DNA of 64,000 nt from Kroppenstedtia guangzhouensis (GCF_014637345.1 NZ_BMEX01000001.1:1-64000); one strand, 5' to 3'; counted from the stretch's first letter, positions 1-8,468 are shown. Program-made: numbers and translations. The notes: generated by a model from the sequence alone, not told the origin.

Positions 1-97
1 ATATTTTGGATGATCGACGATGAGATTGATTTTAGAGCCACTGCCGGTAATCAGTGGCTTTTTTTATGCACGAAAGTTAGTCATTTTACTTCTTGAT
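1..97. mobile_element. probable end of an inserted element disrupting comGA
   Basis: These bases do not encode the ComGA residues expected upstream of the conserved [14 protein letters not shown] block, which begins at about 98-101. They contain a hairpin (AGCCACTG ... CAGTGGCT, 36-59) followed by a T run, like the terminal terminator of many insertion sequences. The plus strand is open in frame 1 up to a TGA at 94-96 and could be the end of a transposase, but I do not recognise the family. Only one end is inside the window, so element type and length are unknown. Confidence 0.35.
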
Positions 98-529
98 GTT
101 GAGACCGCCGACATCGCCATCCGGGCGGCCCTGACGGGTCATTTGGTGCTGTCATCCCTGCATACGGTGGATGCTTGCAGTTCAGTGACGCGTCTTTTGG
201 ACATGGGAGTCGCCCCTTACCGGATCGCATCCGCTTTGACCGGAGTGGTGGCCCAGCGGCTGGTTCGTCTGATCTGCCGGGAGTGCAAGGGGAAGGGATG
301 TGAAGATTGTCGCCAGATAGGGTATCGGAACCGAACCGGGGTGTTTGAAGTGTTGGAGGTGAAAGAGGACTTCCATCCTCTGATCGTGGAGCGGGCACCG
401 CTGTCCAGACTGAGACAAACCCTCAGAAAAGCGGGGATGCGATCCCTGTCTGAGGCAACTCTGGAAAAAGTGATGACAGGGGAGACAACCATTTCCGAAT
501 ACCACCGGGTGGTGGATGTTCATGAGTAA
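20..529 (+). pseudogene. comGA: comGA, 3' part only (competence pilus assembly ATPase)
   Basis: ComGA is the cytoplasmic PilB/GspE-type ATPase that drives assembly of the competence pseudopilus needed for DNA uptake. The visible part from about position 98 matches the C-terminal third: the [19 protein letters not shown] block, the SLHTVDA segment and the tetracysteine zinc motif [12 protein letters not shown]. Walker A and most of the catalytic core are absent, and the residues before ETAD (including [10 protein letters not shown]) are foreign. The frame stays open across the junction, so a short fusion could be made from ATG 20, but it could not be an active ATPase. The stop overlaps the start of comGB. 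Confidence 0.8.
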
Positions 530-1568
530 GGAGCGGAGACGAAAGTGGAACGCGGATCGACTGGCCCTCTTTAGCCAGCATCTGGCCAATCTGTTGGAGG
601 CGGGATTCCCCCTTGTGCCCAGTATTCGTCTGTTGTCGGAGCAGGGGGTGATCGGGACAAGGGAGGCGGAACGGATTCTCGGATCGCTGGATCAGGGGAA
701 AAGCCTGTCGGCAGCCCTGGCGGGGGAGGGAATGCCGGCGCTGTTCACCTCCCTGATCCGGGCGGCGGAGGAGCATGGGGATTACGGGTTCGGCCTGAAA
801 CAGTGTGAAGTGTATTATCGGGAACGGGGGCGTTTGATCCGGGAATTGACCCGGGCACTCACTTATCCGATAGTGGTTCTGATTCTGGTGGGGTTGGCCT
901 TTCTGTTTTTGATGACCACGGTGGTGCCCCGGTTTTCGGAAATGTATGAGACCATGGGTTTGACTTTGCCTCTTTACACCCGGATCTTTCTGATGATCCA
1001 CCAATCCCTGCAGGCAGGGTTATTCGGGTTGACCGCCGCTTTGGTGTTGTTTGGCCTCATATATTTATACATCCGGCGGCTTCCCCCCGAACAGAAAAGA
1101 CGGTGGACTTCCCCGCTGTACTCCCTGCCGGTGGTCCGTTCCTTCTTTGCATTGCGGTTCACCCACTATCTGGGCATCCAATTGGGCTCGCTATTGAAGT
1201 CCGGACTTCCTTTGCTGAAAGCGGTGGAAGTGATGGACACCCTTGCTCCTTGGGATCCCTTTCGCAGAGGGATCTCTCGGGTACGGGAACAACTGTTGGC
1301 CGGGGAGTCTCTACATCGGGCCCTGGAACGGGAGGAAAAGCTGTTTCTACCTTCCCTGCCTGGGCTGGTGGCCCTGGGGGAGGAGACGGGAGCCCTGGAC
1401 CGCTCGCTGCTCAGTCTGGCCCGGGGGACAGAGCTGATGATCAAGGACCGGCTGGACCGGTTGACCCACAGCTTGGAGCCGATTCTGATTTTCCTGATCG
1501 GGATGTTGATGGCGGCCACAGTTCTGGCGCTGTTTTTACCGATGTTGCATCTGGTGGAAGCGATTTGA
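516..1568 (+). CDS. comGB: ComGB, competence pilus polytopic membrane protein
   Basis: ComGB is the GspF/PilC-type inner-membrane platform protein of the competence pseudopilus. At 350 aa it has the usual length. Two type II secretion F domains are visible, each followed by a hydrophobic segment: one at about residues 115-135 ([16 protein letters not shown]) and the last at the C-terminus ([19 protein letters not shown]). The first domain carries the usual glutamate-rich helix ([15 protein letters not shown]). The start overlaps the end of comGA by 14 nt, so translation is probably coupled. The gene is intact although comGA is broken, which suggests recent loss of competence. Confidence 0.9.
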   Translation: MFMSKERRRKWNADRLALFSQHLANLLEAGFPLVPSIRLLSEQGVIGTREAERILGSLDQGKSLSAALAGEGMPALFTSLIRAAEEHGDYGFGLKQCEVYYRERGRLIRELTRALTYPIVVLILVGLAFLFLMTTVVPRFSEMYETMGLTLPLYTRIFLMIHQSLQAGLFGLTAALVLFGLIYLYIRRLPPEQKRRWTSPLYSLPVVRSFFALRFTHYLGIQLGSLLKSGLPLLKAVEVMDTLAPWDPFRRGISRVREQLLAGESLHRALEREEKLFLPSLPGLVALGEETGALDRSLLSLARGTELMIKDRLDRLTHSLEPILIFLIGMLMAATVLALFLPMLHLVEAI

Positions 1569-1585
1569 TCAAAGGAGTGGGAATA

Positions 1586-1927
1586 TTGTTTTTTTGGAAA
1601 TTACGGCAAGACGAACGGGGGTTTACCCTGATCGAGATGTTGGTGGTGTTATTCGTAATCGCTGTCATCATCGCCATTGCCCTCCCCAACCTGAAGGCAG
1701 CAGGGGAATCGGCACAACAGAGGGCGTGTGAGGCGAATCGCAAGCTGATCGGTTCCCAGGCGGACAACTATTATCTGGAGCTGGGGAGTTATCCGAGCAA
1801 CGTGAGACAGATGAAAAACAGGGGGTATCTCCGAACAGTTCCAACCTGTCCGGCCAAGGGAAAATACTCGATCCACAAGAATGCGAGCGTGGAAAAGCGG
1901 GTGAAATGCAGTATCCATGGGGATTAA
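1586..1927 (+). CDS. comGC: ComGC, major competence pseudopilin
   Basis: This is the main subunit of the competence pseudopilus. After a short basic leader (MFFWKLRQDERG) comes the type IV prepilin site G|FTLIEM with glutamate at mature position 5, then about 20 hydrophobic residues (VVLFVIAVIIAIALP). Three cysteines lie in the C-terminal half. The frame is open far upstream, but the start is placed at TTG 1586 because AAAGGAGTGG precedes it at the right distance and because the leader then has the usual length. The prepilin peptidase (ComC) that would process it is not in the window. Confidence 0.9.
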   Translation: MFFWKLRQDERGFTLIEMLVVLFVIAVIIAIALPNLKAAGESAQQRACEANRKLIGSQADNYYLELGSYPSNVRQMKNRGYLRTVPTCPAKGKYSIHKNASVEKRVKCSIHGD

Positions 1928-2369
1928 AACCGGATGGAGAGATGAGGGGGGGTGGAGTTTGGTGGAGTTGTCCCTGACCCTCGCTCTGGCGGGATTGCTC
2001 ACATCATTGGCTCTGCCGGCTTTTGTTCAATGGGGGGATCGATTGGATCAGGAGCAGTTTATGGAGCTTTTTTCCGAGGACATCCGCATGACTCAAAGAG
2101 AGGCATCGGTTCGGGAAGAGGTGACATTTTTGCAGTTGGATTCCAAAGGGCGGATGTATTCGATCCACCGGGGAGAGAAACAGTTGCGGAAAGCAAAGGT
2201 TCCGGCCCGTTATCGACTGGACAGTAACTATCCGTCCCATCGCCTGGTGTTTCAATCTTCGGGACAGGCTCGGGGTGGCACCTTCCGTCTGATGAAAAAC
2301 GGGAAGACGGTGGGACGGATCGTGGTGCAGGTGGCTTCAGGCAGACCGAGGGTGGAGGTGGTGCCATGA
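1917..2369 (+). CDS. comGD: ComGD-like minor pseudopilin
   Basis: Minor pseudopilin of the competence machinery, 150 aa. The N-terminus has a prepilin-like segment (GG|WSLVELSLTLALAGLL) with glutamate at +5, but tryptophan rather than the usual phenylalanine at +1. The rest is a soluble pilin-type domain. It overlaps the end of comGC by 11 nt and its own stop overlaps the comGE start as ATGA. The assignment as ComGD rests on position in the operon and on the pilin N-terminus. Confidence 0.8.
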   Translation: MGIKTGWRDEGGWSLVELSLTLALAGLLTSLALPAFVQWGDRLDQEQFMELFSEDIRMTQREASVREEVTFLQLDSKGRMYSIHRGEKQLRKAKVPARYRLDSNYPSHRLVFQSSGQARGGTFRLMKNGKTVGRIVVQVASGRPRVEVVP

Positions 2370-2731
2370 TCCGGGGGGAAGATGGGTTCACCCTTGCGGA
2401 AACGGTAACCGCCCTGATGGTGTTCGGGGTGCTGGTGTCTGTGGCCCTGCCCATTCTCGGAGAGCTTCAGATCCGCCATCAATCCCATGCGCAGCGGATG
2501 GAAGCCCTCATTCTCCTCCAATCGGAGATGGAACGGGTGCAATCTTCCGCTGTTCCGGTTCCGGCGAAAGGTGAGAAAAACAGAAAAGGGAAAGGGGTGA
2601 ACTATCGGATCCGGTGGGAAAAAAAGTTTGCCGAGCCACATCTGGCGGGCACTTACGTGGAGGTGACCTGGAAGGATGCGAACCAAAAGGAGCAAAAGGA
2701 GTTTCTCAAAGGTTTAAGCTTCCGGCGCTGA
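2366..2731 (+). CDS. comGE: ComGE-like minor pseudopilin
   Basis: A 121-aa minor pseudopilin. The prepilin site G|FTLAETVTALMVFGVLV starts seven residues from the N-terminus, with glutamate at +5. The C-terminal half is a small charged domain (NRKGKGVNYRIRWEKKF). The start codon overlaps the comGD stop (ATGA at 2366-2369), which fixes this start. ComGE is poorly conserved in sequence across Firmicutes, so the name is from order and pilin signature. Confidence 0.75.
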   Translation: MIRGEDGFTLAETVTALMVFGVLVSVALPILGELQIRHQSHAQRMEALILLQSEMERVQSSAVPVPAKGEKNRKGKGVNYRIRWEKKFAEPHLAGTYVEVTWKDANQKEQKEFLKGLSFRR

Positions 2732-3192
2732 TCCGGGAAGAGAGGGGTTTCACCTATGTGGAGCTGGCTGTGGTGCTGTCTCTCTTGGCCCTGTTGATTC
2801 CGGTGGTTTTGGGTGTCAACTTGGAACTGGAAAGAAGCTTTAAAAAAACGATGGCCGAACAACAACTCCACTCCGCGGCAGAAACGTTTATAGCTGATGT
2901 CCGGGATGAACTGCGAAGAGGGGAAAATTTCCGACTCTCCCCAACAGGATGGTTGATATTCGATTTGCCGGAGGGTGAAACCATCCGTTACAAACATCAG
3001 CGGCGTCGGGTGATTCGCAGTGTGAGGGGACCGGGGACCTCACGGTTTCAAGGGGCGACAATCCTCTTGGAAGATGTCTACTTTATCGGTTTTGATCCCG
3101 GGCCAGATGGAGTACGAATCGATCTGGGCCTGCAAAATTGGCATGGGGATTTGGATACCACATTTTTTGTCCGGGGGAGGCTGACACAGTGA
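2728..3192 (+). CDS. comGF: ComGF-like minor pseudopilin (probable CTG start)
   Basis: Minor pseudopilin of about 154 aa. The N-terminus carries a pilin segment (G|FTYVELAVVLSLLALLIPVV). No ATG, GTG or TTG lies in frame between 2617 and the pilin site. The nearest GTG at 2614 would add a 38-residue basic leader inside comGE. CTG 2728 overlaps the comGE stop as CTGA, mirroring the ATGA and GTGA overlaps elsewhere in the operon, and gives a leader of ordinary length (MIREERG), so I place the start there. The body contains the ComGF-type segment VYFIGFDPGPDGVRIDLGL. Confidence 0.7.
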   Translation: MIREERGFTYVELAVVLSLLALLIPVVLGVNLELERSFKKTMAEQQLHSAAETFIADVRDELRRGENFRLSPTGWLIFDLPEGETIRYKHQRRRVIRSVRGPGTSRFQGATILLEDVYFIGFDPGPDGVRIDLGLQNWHGDLDTTFFVRGRLTQ

Positions 3193-3563
3193 TTCAGGAT
3201 GAGCGGGGGATCGCCCTTCCCTTTGTATTGGCGGTGACACTCCTTGCCTTTTTACTGATGACGGCAACCTTGACCAGCTATACTCACTCATTAAAGGGAG
3301 CACAGATGGAGCTCAATCGGCTTCGGGCCCAATACGCGGCGGAGAGCGGTATCGCCCGCATGCAACAGAAAGTGTGCACCGATCCTGCTTGGCACCACCC
3401 TCTGTCCACCCCGATGAACGGAATGAAAACCGCAACCCGAGTCGAGGGAACAGGTGGTGGCATAGTGCGAATCCGTTCAGTCGCCAAGGGAGAAGGGGTT
3501 CGGCAGACAATCACCGTGGAGATGGATCGTAAATCCTGTCAGGTGGTCCGATGGGAGCCTTAA
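3189..3563 (+). CDS. comGG: ComGG-like minor pseudopilin
   Basis: Last gene of the operon, 124 aa. The leader MIQDERG is followed by IALPFVLAVTLLAFLLMTA, a hydrophobic helix with a pilin-like break, and then by a conserved AQYAAESGIARMQ stretch typical of PilX/ComGG-like proteins. The start is GTG 3189, overlapping the comGF stop as GTGA. There is no obvious terminator before the aroK promoter, so some read-through is possible. Confidence 0.75.
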   Translation: MIQDERGIALPFVLAVTLLAFLLMTATLTSYTHSLKGAQMELNRLRAQYAAESGIARMQQKVCTDPAWHHPLSTPMNGMKTATRVEGTGGGIVRIRSVAKGEGVRQTITVEMDRKSCQVVRWEP

Positions 3564-3616
3564 GGCTATTGATGATCCCAGTCCTGGAGTGCACAATCAT
3601 CCCTTCCCACAAGACG

Positions 3617-3625
3617 TGATATAAT
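3617..3625 (+). promoter_or_regulatory. extended -10 promoter for aroK
   Basis: TGATATAAT (3617-3625) is a perfect extended -10 element about 33 nt upstream of the aroK start. The -35 region at about 3597-3602 is a poor match, which the TGn extension could offset. It lies in the gap after comGG, as expected for a separate aroK transcript. Confidence 0.55.
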
Positions 3626-3658
3626 GGCGAAAACCCATGAGCGGAGGGATGGGGGAGA

Positions 3659-4183
3659 ATGGGAAAACACATCATCTTGATCGGTTTCATGGGCACGGGA
3701 AAAAGCACTGTCGGACAAATGTTGGCGGAACAATTGGAGTGCCCTTGGCTGGATACGGACACGGAAGTGGAACGGCTTGCCGGAAAAAGCATTCCTCAGC
3801 TTTTTGAAGAAGAGGGAGAAGCTCACTTTCGCCGGTGGGAAAAAAGAGTGCTTCAACAAGTGTTGGAGCAGACGCCGAGTGTGATCACCACCGGTGGCGG
3901 AATTGTCCTCGATCCCGAAAACGTGTTCCGGATCCGTTCCCGGGGATGGGTGGTCGCCCTCGACGCCTCAGAGGAAGAATTGCTTCGGCGGCTTACAGCG
4001 GACCGATCCCGTCCTCTCTTAAGGGGAGATGTCCGCAAGCGGGTGACGGATCTGAAGAAATCGCGCCGGAATGCTTACAATTTTGCAGACTTCTCCCTTG
4101 ATACGACAGGTAAATCCCCCCAGGAGACAGCGGAGAAAATTCTCCAGCAATGGAAGGAGATCTCTCAGAAGTTCCGGGTTTAA
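3659..4183 (+). CDS. aroK: shikimate kinase
   Basis: Phosphorylates shikimate with ATP in the chorismate pathway for aromatic amino acids. At 174 aa it has the usual size. The Walker A motif GFMGTGKST lies at residues 9-17, followed by the shikimate-binding DTD (33-35), the GGG motif (ITTGGGIV, about 79-86) and the lid arginine region (DRSRPLL). The ribosome-binding site GGGATGGGGGAGA lies just upstream. In Bacillus, aroK also sits beside comG and yqzE. Confidence 0.93.
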   Translation: MGKHIILIGFMGTGKSTVGQMLAEQLECPWLDTDTEVERLAGKSIPQLFEEEGEAHFRRWEKRVLQQVLEQTPSVITTGGGIVLDPENVFRIRSRGWVVALDASEEELLRRLTADRSRPLLRGDVRKRVTDLKKSRRNAYNFADFSLDTTGKSPQETAEKILQQWKEISQKFRV

Positions 4184-4228
4184 ACCTTTCTTCCCTGGTT
4201 AAACTGGAACCAGAGGGAGGTGCAGACC

Positions 4229-4432
4229 GTGTCGACAAACGATTATTTGAAATTCCTGGTCCAAGAAATGGTGAAATATATGGATACGCCCAGGGAACGG
4301 CGCCGGGAAGCCCGCATGCTTCGCCGGGAACAACGGATGCACTGGACATACCGCCTGTTCGGTATGATCCCTTTTGGCATGAAAATGTTTGCCAGTCAAC
4401 AGAGGAATCGTTTGAAGGGCGGATCGCGATGA
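4229..4432 (+). CDS. yqzE: YqzE family protein
   Basis: A 67-aa basic protein of unknown function. It resembles Bacillus YqzE: conserved N-terminal NDYLKFLVQEMVKYMDTP, a strongly basic middle (RERRREARMLRREQR) and a hydrophobic patch with FGMIPFGMKMF. YqzE genes lie at the end of the comG operon and are thought to belong to the competence regulon. GTG 4229 is chosen because GGGAGG at 4214-4219 is about 9 nt upstream of it, whereas GTG 4220 would overlap the ribosome-binding site. Confidence 0.75.
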   Translation: MSTNDYLKFLVQEMVKYMDTPRERRREARMLRREQRMHWTYRLFGMIPFGMKMFASQQRNRLKGGSR

Positions 4433-4578
4433 AACAGAATCATAAAACTTACCGACTGGTCAACCTGGAAGACCGATCCGATGTGATTGAACGGATCTCC
4501 AAGGCCGAGGAGGATCTGAACCGGCTCATCAATGGTCGGGTGGCACTGATCGCTTATGTAAAGGATGAAACAGAATAA
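4429..4578 (+). CDS. small hypothetical protein coupled to yqzE
   Basis: A 49-aa acidic protein (MKQNHKTYRLVNLEDR at the N-terminus) whose ATG overlaps the yqzE stop as ATGA, so the two genes are probably translated together. It is predicted mostly helical, with a charged segment DVIERISKAEEDLNRLING and the C-terminus VALIAYVKDE. I recognise no family. Codon use and the coupled start support a real gene. Confidence 0.55.
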   Translation: MKQNHKTYRLVNLEDRSDVIERISKAEEDLNRLINGRVALIAYVKDETE

Positions 4579-4622
4579 TTCTTCATTACAATTAATACGA
4601 CGATAGAAAGAAGGTGATCGCT

Positions 4623-4880
4623 TTGACCAACTACCGGGTCGCAGTGGAAGAGGGTCTGAAGAATGTCCGTGAGTACCTTCAAAATCAAGGATGTGATGTT
4701 GTCAGCTTGGAGCGTGATCAAACCCAGGATTGCAACTGCTTTGTGATTTCCGGCATGGATAAGGATCTGATGGGGATGCAGGACACCGTCGATCAAATTC
4801 AAGTGATCAATGCCCAAGGGATGACACCTGATGAAGTCTACCAAGCGGTCCGACGGGGGATGGATCAACAGCAGGGTTGA
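4623..4880 (+). CDS. ykuS: YkuS family (UPF0180) protein
   Basis: Small cytoplasmic protein of unknown function, 85 aa. It has the family pattern: an N-terminal Val-Glu-Glu-Gly-Leu helix, a CDVVSLE strand, the CNCFVISGMD motif with two cysteines, and the C-terminal INAQGMTPDEVYQAV. Start at TTG 4623 follows AAGAAGGTGATCG and removes a poorly conserved extension from GTG 4614. A strong terminator follows at 5027. Confidence 0.75.
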   Translation: MTNYRVAVEEGLKNVREYLQNQGCDVVSLERDQTQDCNCFVISGMDKDLMGMQDTVDQIQVINAQGMTPDEVYQAVRRGMDQQQG

Positions 4881-5026
4881 CGCACGGAAATGGGCGAAAA
4901 GGGAATGGTGTGTGATCGCAGCGAAGCGAACGAGCGACTTGTGCCCTGTGTGGGTACAACCATCACGGGGTCTACACGATCTCCCAAACAAATTTGACGG
5001 CTTTTCCCTGTGAAAAGTGACAATTC

Positions 5027-5056
5027 GGAGTCAAAGGTGCATTTGGCTCCTTTTTT
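5027..5056 (+). terminator. rho-independent terminator after ykuS
   Basis: A 9-bp stem (GGAGTCAAA / TTTGGCTCC, one G-T pair) is followed by six T. It separates ykuS from the ispG promoter. Confidence 0.8.
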
Positions 5057-5073
5057 GCGTTTCCGAAATGATA

Positions 5074-5079
5074 TATAAT
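5074..5079 (+). promoter_or_regulatory. probable ispG -10 element
   Basis: A perfect TATAAT lies 43 nt before the ispG start, inside an A/T-rich stretch right after the upstream terminator. No good -35 is seen at the expected spacing, so the promoter call is moderate. Confidence 0.4.
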
Positions 5080-5121
5080 ATACGGAGTGTGAGTTTCTAT
5101 GTATCCAAAGGGGCGATATAG

Positions 5122-6216
5122 ATGTTTCATCGCACGCAAACCCGACCGGTGAAAGTCGGGGGTATCCAGATCGGCGGTAACGATCGGGTGGTCATTCAGA
5201 GTATGACCACTACAAAAACGCATGATGTCAAAGCCACGGTGGATGAAATCAACCGTTTGGAAGAAGCCGGATGCCAGATCGTTCGGGTTGCCTGTCCGGA
5301 CATGCGTGCAGCGGAAGCCATTCCGGAGATTAAAAAACAGATAAATGTCCCCCTGGTGGCCGATATTCACTTCGACTATCGTCTCGCCTTGAAGGCGATT
5401 GAGGGCGGGATCGACAAGATCCGGATCAATCCCGGGAACATCGGTCGACGGGAGAAGGTGGAGGCGGTAGTGAAGGCGGCCAAGGAACGGGGGATTCCGA
5501 TCCGGATCGGGGTCAACGCCGGTTCCCTGGAGAAACGGATTTTAGAGAAGTATGGCTATCCCACCGCTGACGGCATGGTGGAGAGTGCCCTTTACCATAT
5601 AGGGATCTTGGAAGAGCTCAATTTTCATGATATCGTCGTCTCCCTGAAGGCCTCTGATGTTTCACTGGCCATCGAAGCCTATACCAAAGCGGCGGAAAAA
5701 ATCAAATACCCCCTTCATTTGGGTATTACCGAGTCCGGAACTCTGTTCTCCGGAACCATCAAAAGCGCAGCCGGGATGGGGGCCATCCTGTCCAAGGGGA
5801 TCGGAAACACCATGCGTATCAGCCTGAGTGCTGACCCTGTGGAGGAAGTCAAAGTGGCCCGTGAGTTGCTGAAAGACTTTGGTTTGGCGGATAATGCCGC
5901 CACCCTGATCTCCTGTCCCACCTGCGGACGGATCGAGATTGACCTGATCAAGATCGCCAATGAAGTGGAGGAATATATTTCCAAGATCCATGTGCCGATC
6001 AAAGTGTCGGTTCTGGGGTGCGCCGTCAACGGACCCGGAGAAGCCAAAGAAGCTGATATCGGAATAGCCGGTGGGCGGGGAGAAGGGCTTCTGTTCCGTC
6101 ACGGGAAAACGATCCGGAAAGTACCGGAAGATCAGATGGTGGAAGAACTGAAAAAGGAAATTGACAAGCTGGCGGAGGAGTATCGGCGAAAACAGGAGAT
6201 GGAAAAACAGGCCTGA
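5122..6216 (+). CDS. ispG: 4-hydroxy-3-methylbut-2-enyl diphosphate synthase (GcpE)
   Basis: Reduces methylerythritol cyclodiphosphate to HMBPP, the next-to-last step of the MEP isoprenoid pathway, using a [4Fe-4S] cluster. The protein is 364 aa, the usual bacterial length. The N-terminus has the conserved [11 protein letters not shown]-type segment, the middle has [12 protein letters not shown] and RINPGN, and the C-terminal cluster domain has ISCPTCGR and [16 protein letters not shown], which supply the iron-sulfur cysteines and the catalytic glutamate. It stands alone with its own terminator. Confidence 0.95.
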   Translation: MFHRTQTRPVKVGGIQIGGNDRVVIQSMTTTKTHDVKATVDEINRLEEAGCQIVRVACPDMRAAEAIPEIKKQINVPLVADIHFDYRLALKAIEGGIDKIRINPGNIGRREKVEAVVKAAKERGIPIRIGVNAGSLEKRILEKYGYPTADGMVESALYHIGILEELNFHDIVVSLKASDVSLAIEAYTKAAEKIKYPLHLGITESGTLFSGTIKSAAGMGAILSKGIGNTMRISLSADPVEEVKVARELLKDFGLADNAATLISCPTCGRIEIDLIKIANEVEEYISKIHVPIKVSVLGCAVNGPGEAKEADIGIAGGRGEGLLFRHGKTIRKVPEDQMVEELKKEIDKLAEEYRRKQEMEKQA

Positions 6217-6229
6217 TGGTTTATTCTCC

Positions 6230-6258
6230 AACCGGTTCCCGAGAGGGACCGGTTTCTT
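6230..6258 (+). terminator. terminator after ispG
   Basis: Hairpin ACCGGTTCCC / GGGACCGGT with a one-base bulge and a GAGA loop, followed by a T-rich stretch. Confidence 0.65.
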
Positions 6259-6349
6259 TCATTCATAATTCGGAGCCATTTGCGGCAAAATGAGGATACC
6301 CGGTTAAAACATGATGGATCAGTGAGAGATCGGGAAGGAGGGATGCAGA

Positions 6350-6577
6350 ATGAGCGCTTTTTCGCGACTCGCTTTGATCTTGGTTATTGTCGGGGCTTTG
6401 AACTGGTTGTTGATCGGCCTGTTTCAGTGGGATTTGGTATCGGCCCTCTTCGGCGGGGATACCACACGCGAATCCTCCGGATTTAGCCGGATCATCTACT
6501 CTTTGGTCGGATTGGCCGGGATTTACTCCATTCGGTTTCTGTTTAATGATCGGGTACCCGCTCAGGATACCCGCTAA
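6350..6577 (+). CDS. DUF378 (YuzA-like) membrane protein
   Basis: A 75-aa protein with two transmembrane helices (LALILVIVGALNWLLIGLF and IIYSLVGLAGIYSIRFLF). The motif GALNWLLIGLF-D in the first helix and SLVGLAGIY in the second define the DUF378 family, whose function is unknown. GGGAAGGAGGGATGC provides the ribosome-binding site. Single-gene unit. Confidence 0.8.
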   Translation: MSAFSRLALILVIVGALNWLLIGLFQWDLVSALFGGDTTRESSGFSRIIYSLVGLAGIYSIRFLFNDRVPAQDTR

Positions 6578-6699
6578 GAACAACCGCGAATCAAGAAGCG
6601 TCGGAAAGCTGTCCTGAACGCGTTCCGGCGCTTTTCCTTGTCCTGTGATACAATAAAACGGAGATCATTTTTCAGAATTGGTGGAACTGGGGGAGACTG

Positions 6700-7419
6700 A
6701 TGAAACCAGCCATTGGAATCACATTGTCCATGAGACGGAAGGAAAACAGTTTGACCTTATCCAGGGATAATGCTGACGCGGTGCTGGCTGCGGGAGGAAT
6801 CCCATTATTGTTGCCCTATGCCACGGACGAGGATATTTTGGACGAAATGACCAAACAGATCGACGGGTTGCTTTTGACCGGGGGAGGGGATATCGATCCG
6901 TCCCTGTTTGGCGAGGAACCGCTGCCCGCCTTGGGGGAAGTGGAGCCGGAACGGGATCGGATGGAGATGGGCCTTGCCCGCAGGATGGTGAAAGCGGGGA
7001 AACCGGTATTGGCCATCTGCAGGGGTTGCCAGATCCTATGTATCGCTTTTGGGGGGGATATGTATCAAGATCTGTACAGTCAGCGGAAGGACTTGATTCA
7101 ACATGTCCAGCGGGGATCTCGGGAGTACCTGTCCCATGGCATTCAGATCCGGGAGGGCACCATACTGTCACAAATCGCTGGGGTGGAGCGGATCCGGGTT
7201 AATAGCTATCATCACCAGGCAGTCCGGCGTCTTCCCGAAGGGTTTATCATATCGGCGACAGCTCCCGATGGAGTGACGGAGGCTTTCGAAGAAGACGGTT
7301 CCGCCTTTGTCGTGGGAGTTCAATGGCATCCCGAAAACTTGTTTCGCACCGACGCCGTTTCCCGACGTTTGTTCGGCGCCTTTGTGGATCACGCCCGTAA
7401 AAAAACGGCCACAAGGTAA
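6700..7419 (+). CDS. peptidase C26 / gamma-glutamyl-GABA hydrolase family protein
   Basis: A 239-aa class I glutamine amidotransferase-like hydrolase of the PuuD group, which splits gamma-glutamyl bonds. Visible are the oxyanion region LLLTGGGDIDP, the nucleophile cysteine in PVLAICRGCQ (about residue 106) and the catalytic His-Glu in GVQWHPE. The substrate cannot be told from sequence; family members cut gamma-glutamyl-GABA or similar compounds. An extended -10 (TGATACAAT, 6646-6654) lies about 45 nt upstream. Confidence 0.85.
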   Translation: MKPAIGITLSMRRKENSLTLSRDNADAVLAAGGIPLLLPYATDEDILDEMTKQIDGLLLTGGGDIDPSLFGEEPLPALGEVEPERDRMEMGLARRMVKAGKPVLAICRGCQILCIAFGGDMYQDLYSQRKDLIQHVQRGSREYLSHGIQIREGTILSQIAGVERIRVNSYHHQAVRRLPEGFIISATAPDGVTEAFEEDGSAFVVGVQWHPENLFRTDAVSRRLFGAFVDHARKKTATR

Positions 7420-7435
7420 TCCGTGCAGCCGTTTT
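7402..7435. terminator. bidirectional terminator between C26 gene and cydB
   Basis: AAAACGGC (7402-7409) pairs with GCCGTTTT (7428-7435) between convergent genes. A and T runs on the two sides allow use from both strands. It overlaps the last codons of the hydrolase gene. Confidence 0.6.
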
Positions 7436-8450
7436 ACTCTTCTCCGCGGGTGTAACGGGCATTAAAGAGAAACAGGCGCAACAGCAAAATGAGCGAAGGA
7501 ACCAGGAGAAACAGACCGGCGATAAAGGAGATCACAAGGGTCCAGCCCATCTCCGGTTGGGTCAAGCCGGATTGCAGAGTAATGTAAGGGTACAACAGAT
7601 AGGGTAAATGGGAAGTACCGTAACCGAAAAAAGCAAAAGCAAATTGCAACATGACCAGAATAAACGACCAACCCGGGGCTTTCCGCCACCAAGTGAGATA
7701 GACCGCCCCCAGAAAGCAGGCGAGGGAGAGTAAAAACATCCAAGCCAGGTCGACCATATTTTGAAAATGGACCGCGTTGTGACGGGATAGTGCCAGAAAC
7801 ACCAAGATACCGGCCAAAATCGTCGGCCCGCTCCAAAAGAGGGAATATTTTCTAAAGAGTTCGTGAGCTTTTTCGTCTTCCGCTTTCCGGGCGTAAAAGA
7901 CGAGAAAGCTGGCACTGATATATAAAACGCTGACCAGGGCGAGGAAAACCACCGTCCAGGAGTAGGGACTGGTGAATAACTCACGGGGAAGGAACTCCAC
8001 ATGACCTTCGCCGGTTTCCCGGATAAATCCGCCTTCGGAGATGGTCAATACCGTGGACAAGGCAGCCGGGATAAACAGCCCCGTCATGCCGTACAGAAAC
8101 AGATAGAAGCGACTCTTTCGTGCACCATAATTAGCAAAAGCGTAAAAGGAGCCCCGGATGGTCAACAGAAGGAGTGCGACTCCCCCCGGAAGCAAAAGGG
8201 CGGTCCCGAAGTAGTAGGCAGTATCCGGGAAAAAACCGACAATCCCCACGAAGAAAAAGACCAGGAACACATTGGTTACTTCCCAGACAGGGGAGAGATA
8301 ACGATCGATCACCCGGTTGATGAGGTGTTCACGACCGGTCAACAGACTGTAATAGGAGAAAAAACCGGCGCCAAAATCGATGGAGGCGACGATCAGATAT
8401 CCATACAGAAAGGTCCAGAGAACGGTAATTCCGATCCATTCCAAACTCAT
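7434..8450 (-). CDS. cydB: cytochrome bd ubiquinol/menaquinol oxidase subunit II
   Basis: Subunit II of the high-affinity cytochrome bd terminal oxidase in the membrane. The protein is 338 aa with about eight to nine hydrophobic helices. The N-terminus WIGITVLWTFLYGYLIVASIDFG is the family signature, with the conserved aspartate near the first helix. It lies 18 nt downstream of cydA and is presumably co-transcribed. The length and divergence fit the CydB/YthB forms of Bacillales. The cydCD exporter genes needed for assembly are not in the window. Confidence 0.88.
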   Translation of the reverse strand: MSLEWIGITVLWTFLYGYLIVASIDFGAGFFSYYSLLTGREHLINRVIDRYLSPVWEVTNVFLVFFFVGIVGFFPDTAYYFGTALLLPGGVALLLLTIRGSFYAFANYGARKSRFYLFLYGMTGLFIPAALSTVLTISEGGFIRETGEGHVEFLPRELFTSPYSWTVVFLALVSVLYISASFLVFYARKAEDEKAHELFRKYSLFWSGPTILAGILVFLALSRHNAVHFQNMVDLAWMFLLSLACFLGAVYLTWWRKAPGWSFILVMLQFAFAFFGYGTSHLPYLLYPYITLQSGLTQPEMGWTLVISFIAGLFLLVPSLILLLRLFLFNARYTRGEE

Positions 8451-8468
8451 GTAGAGAACCCACCTTTC

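Noticed and set aside
1103-1585. Long in-frame upstream extension of comGC
   Set aside because: It overlaps comGB in another frame, is rich in Gly/Pro/Ser as expected of an out-of-frame reading, and would place 160 residues before the pilin cleavage site.
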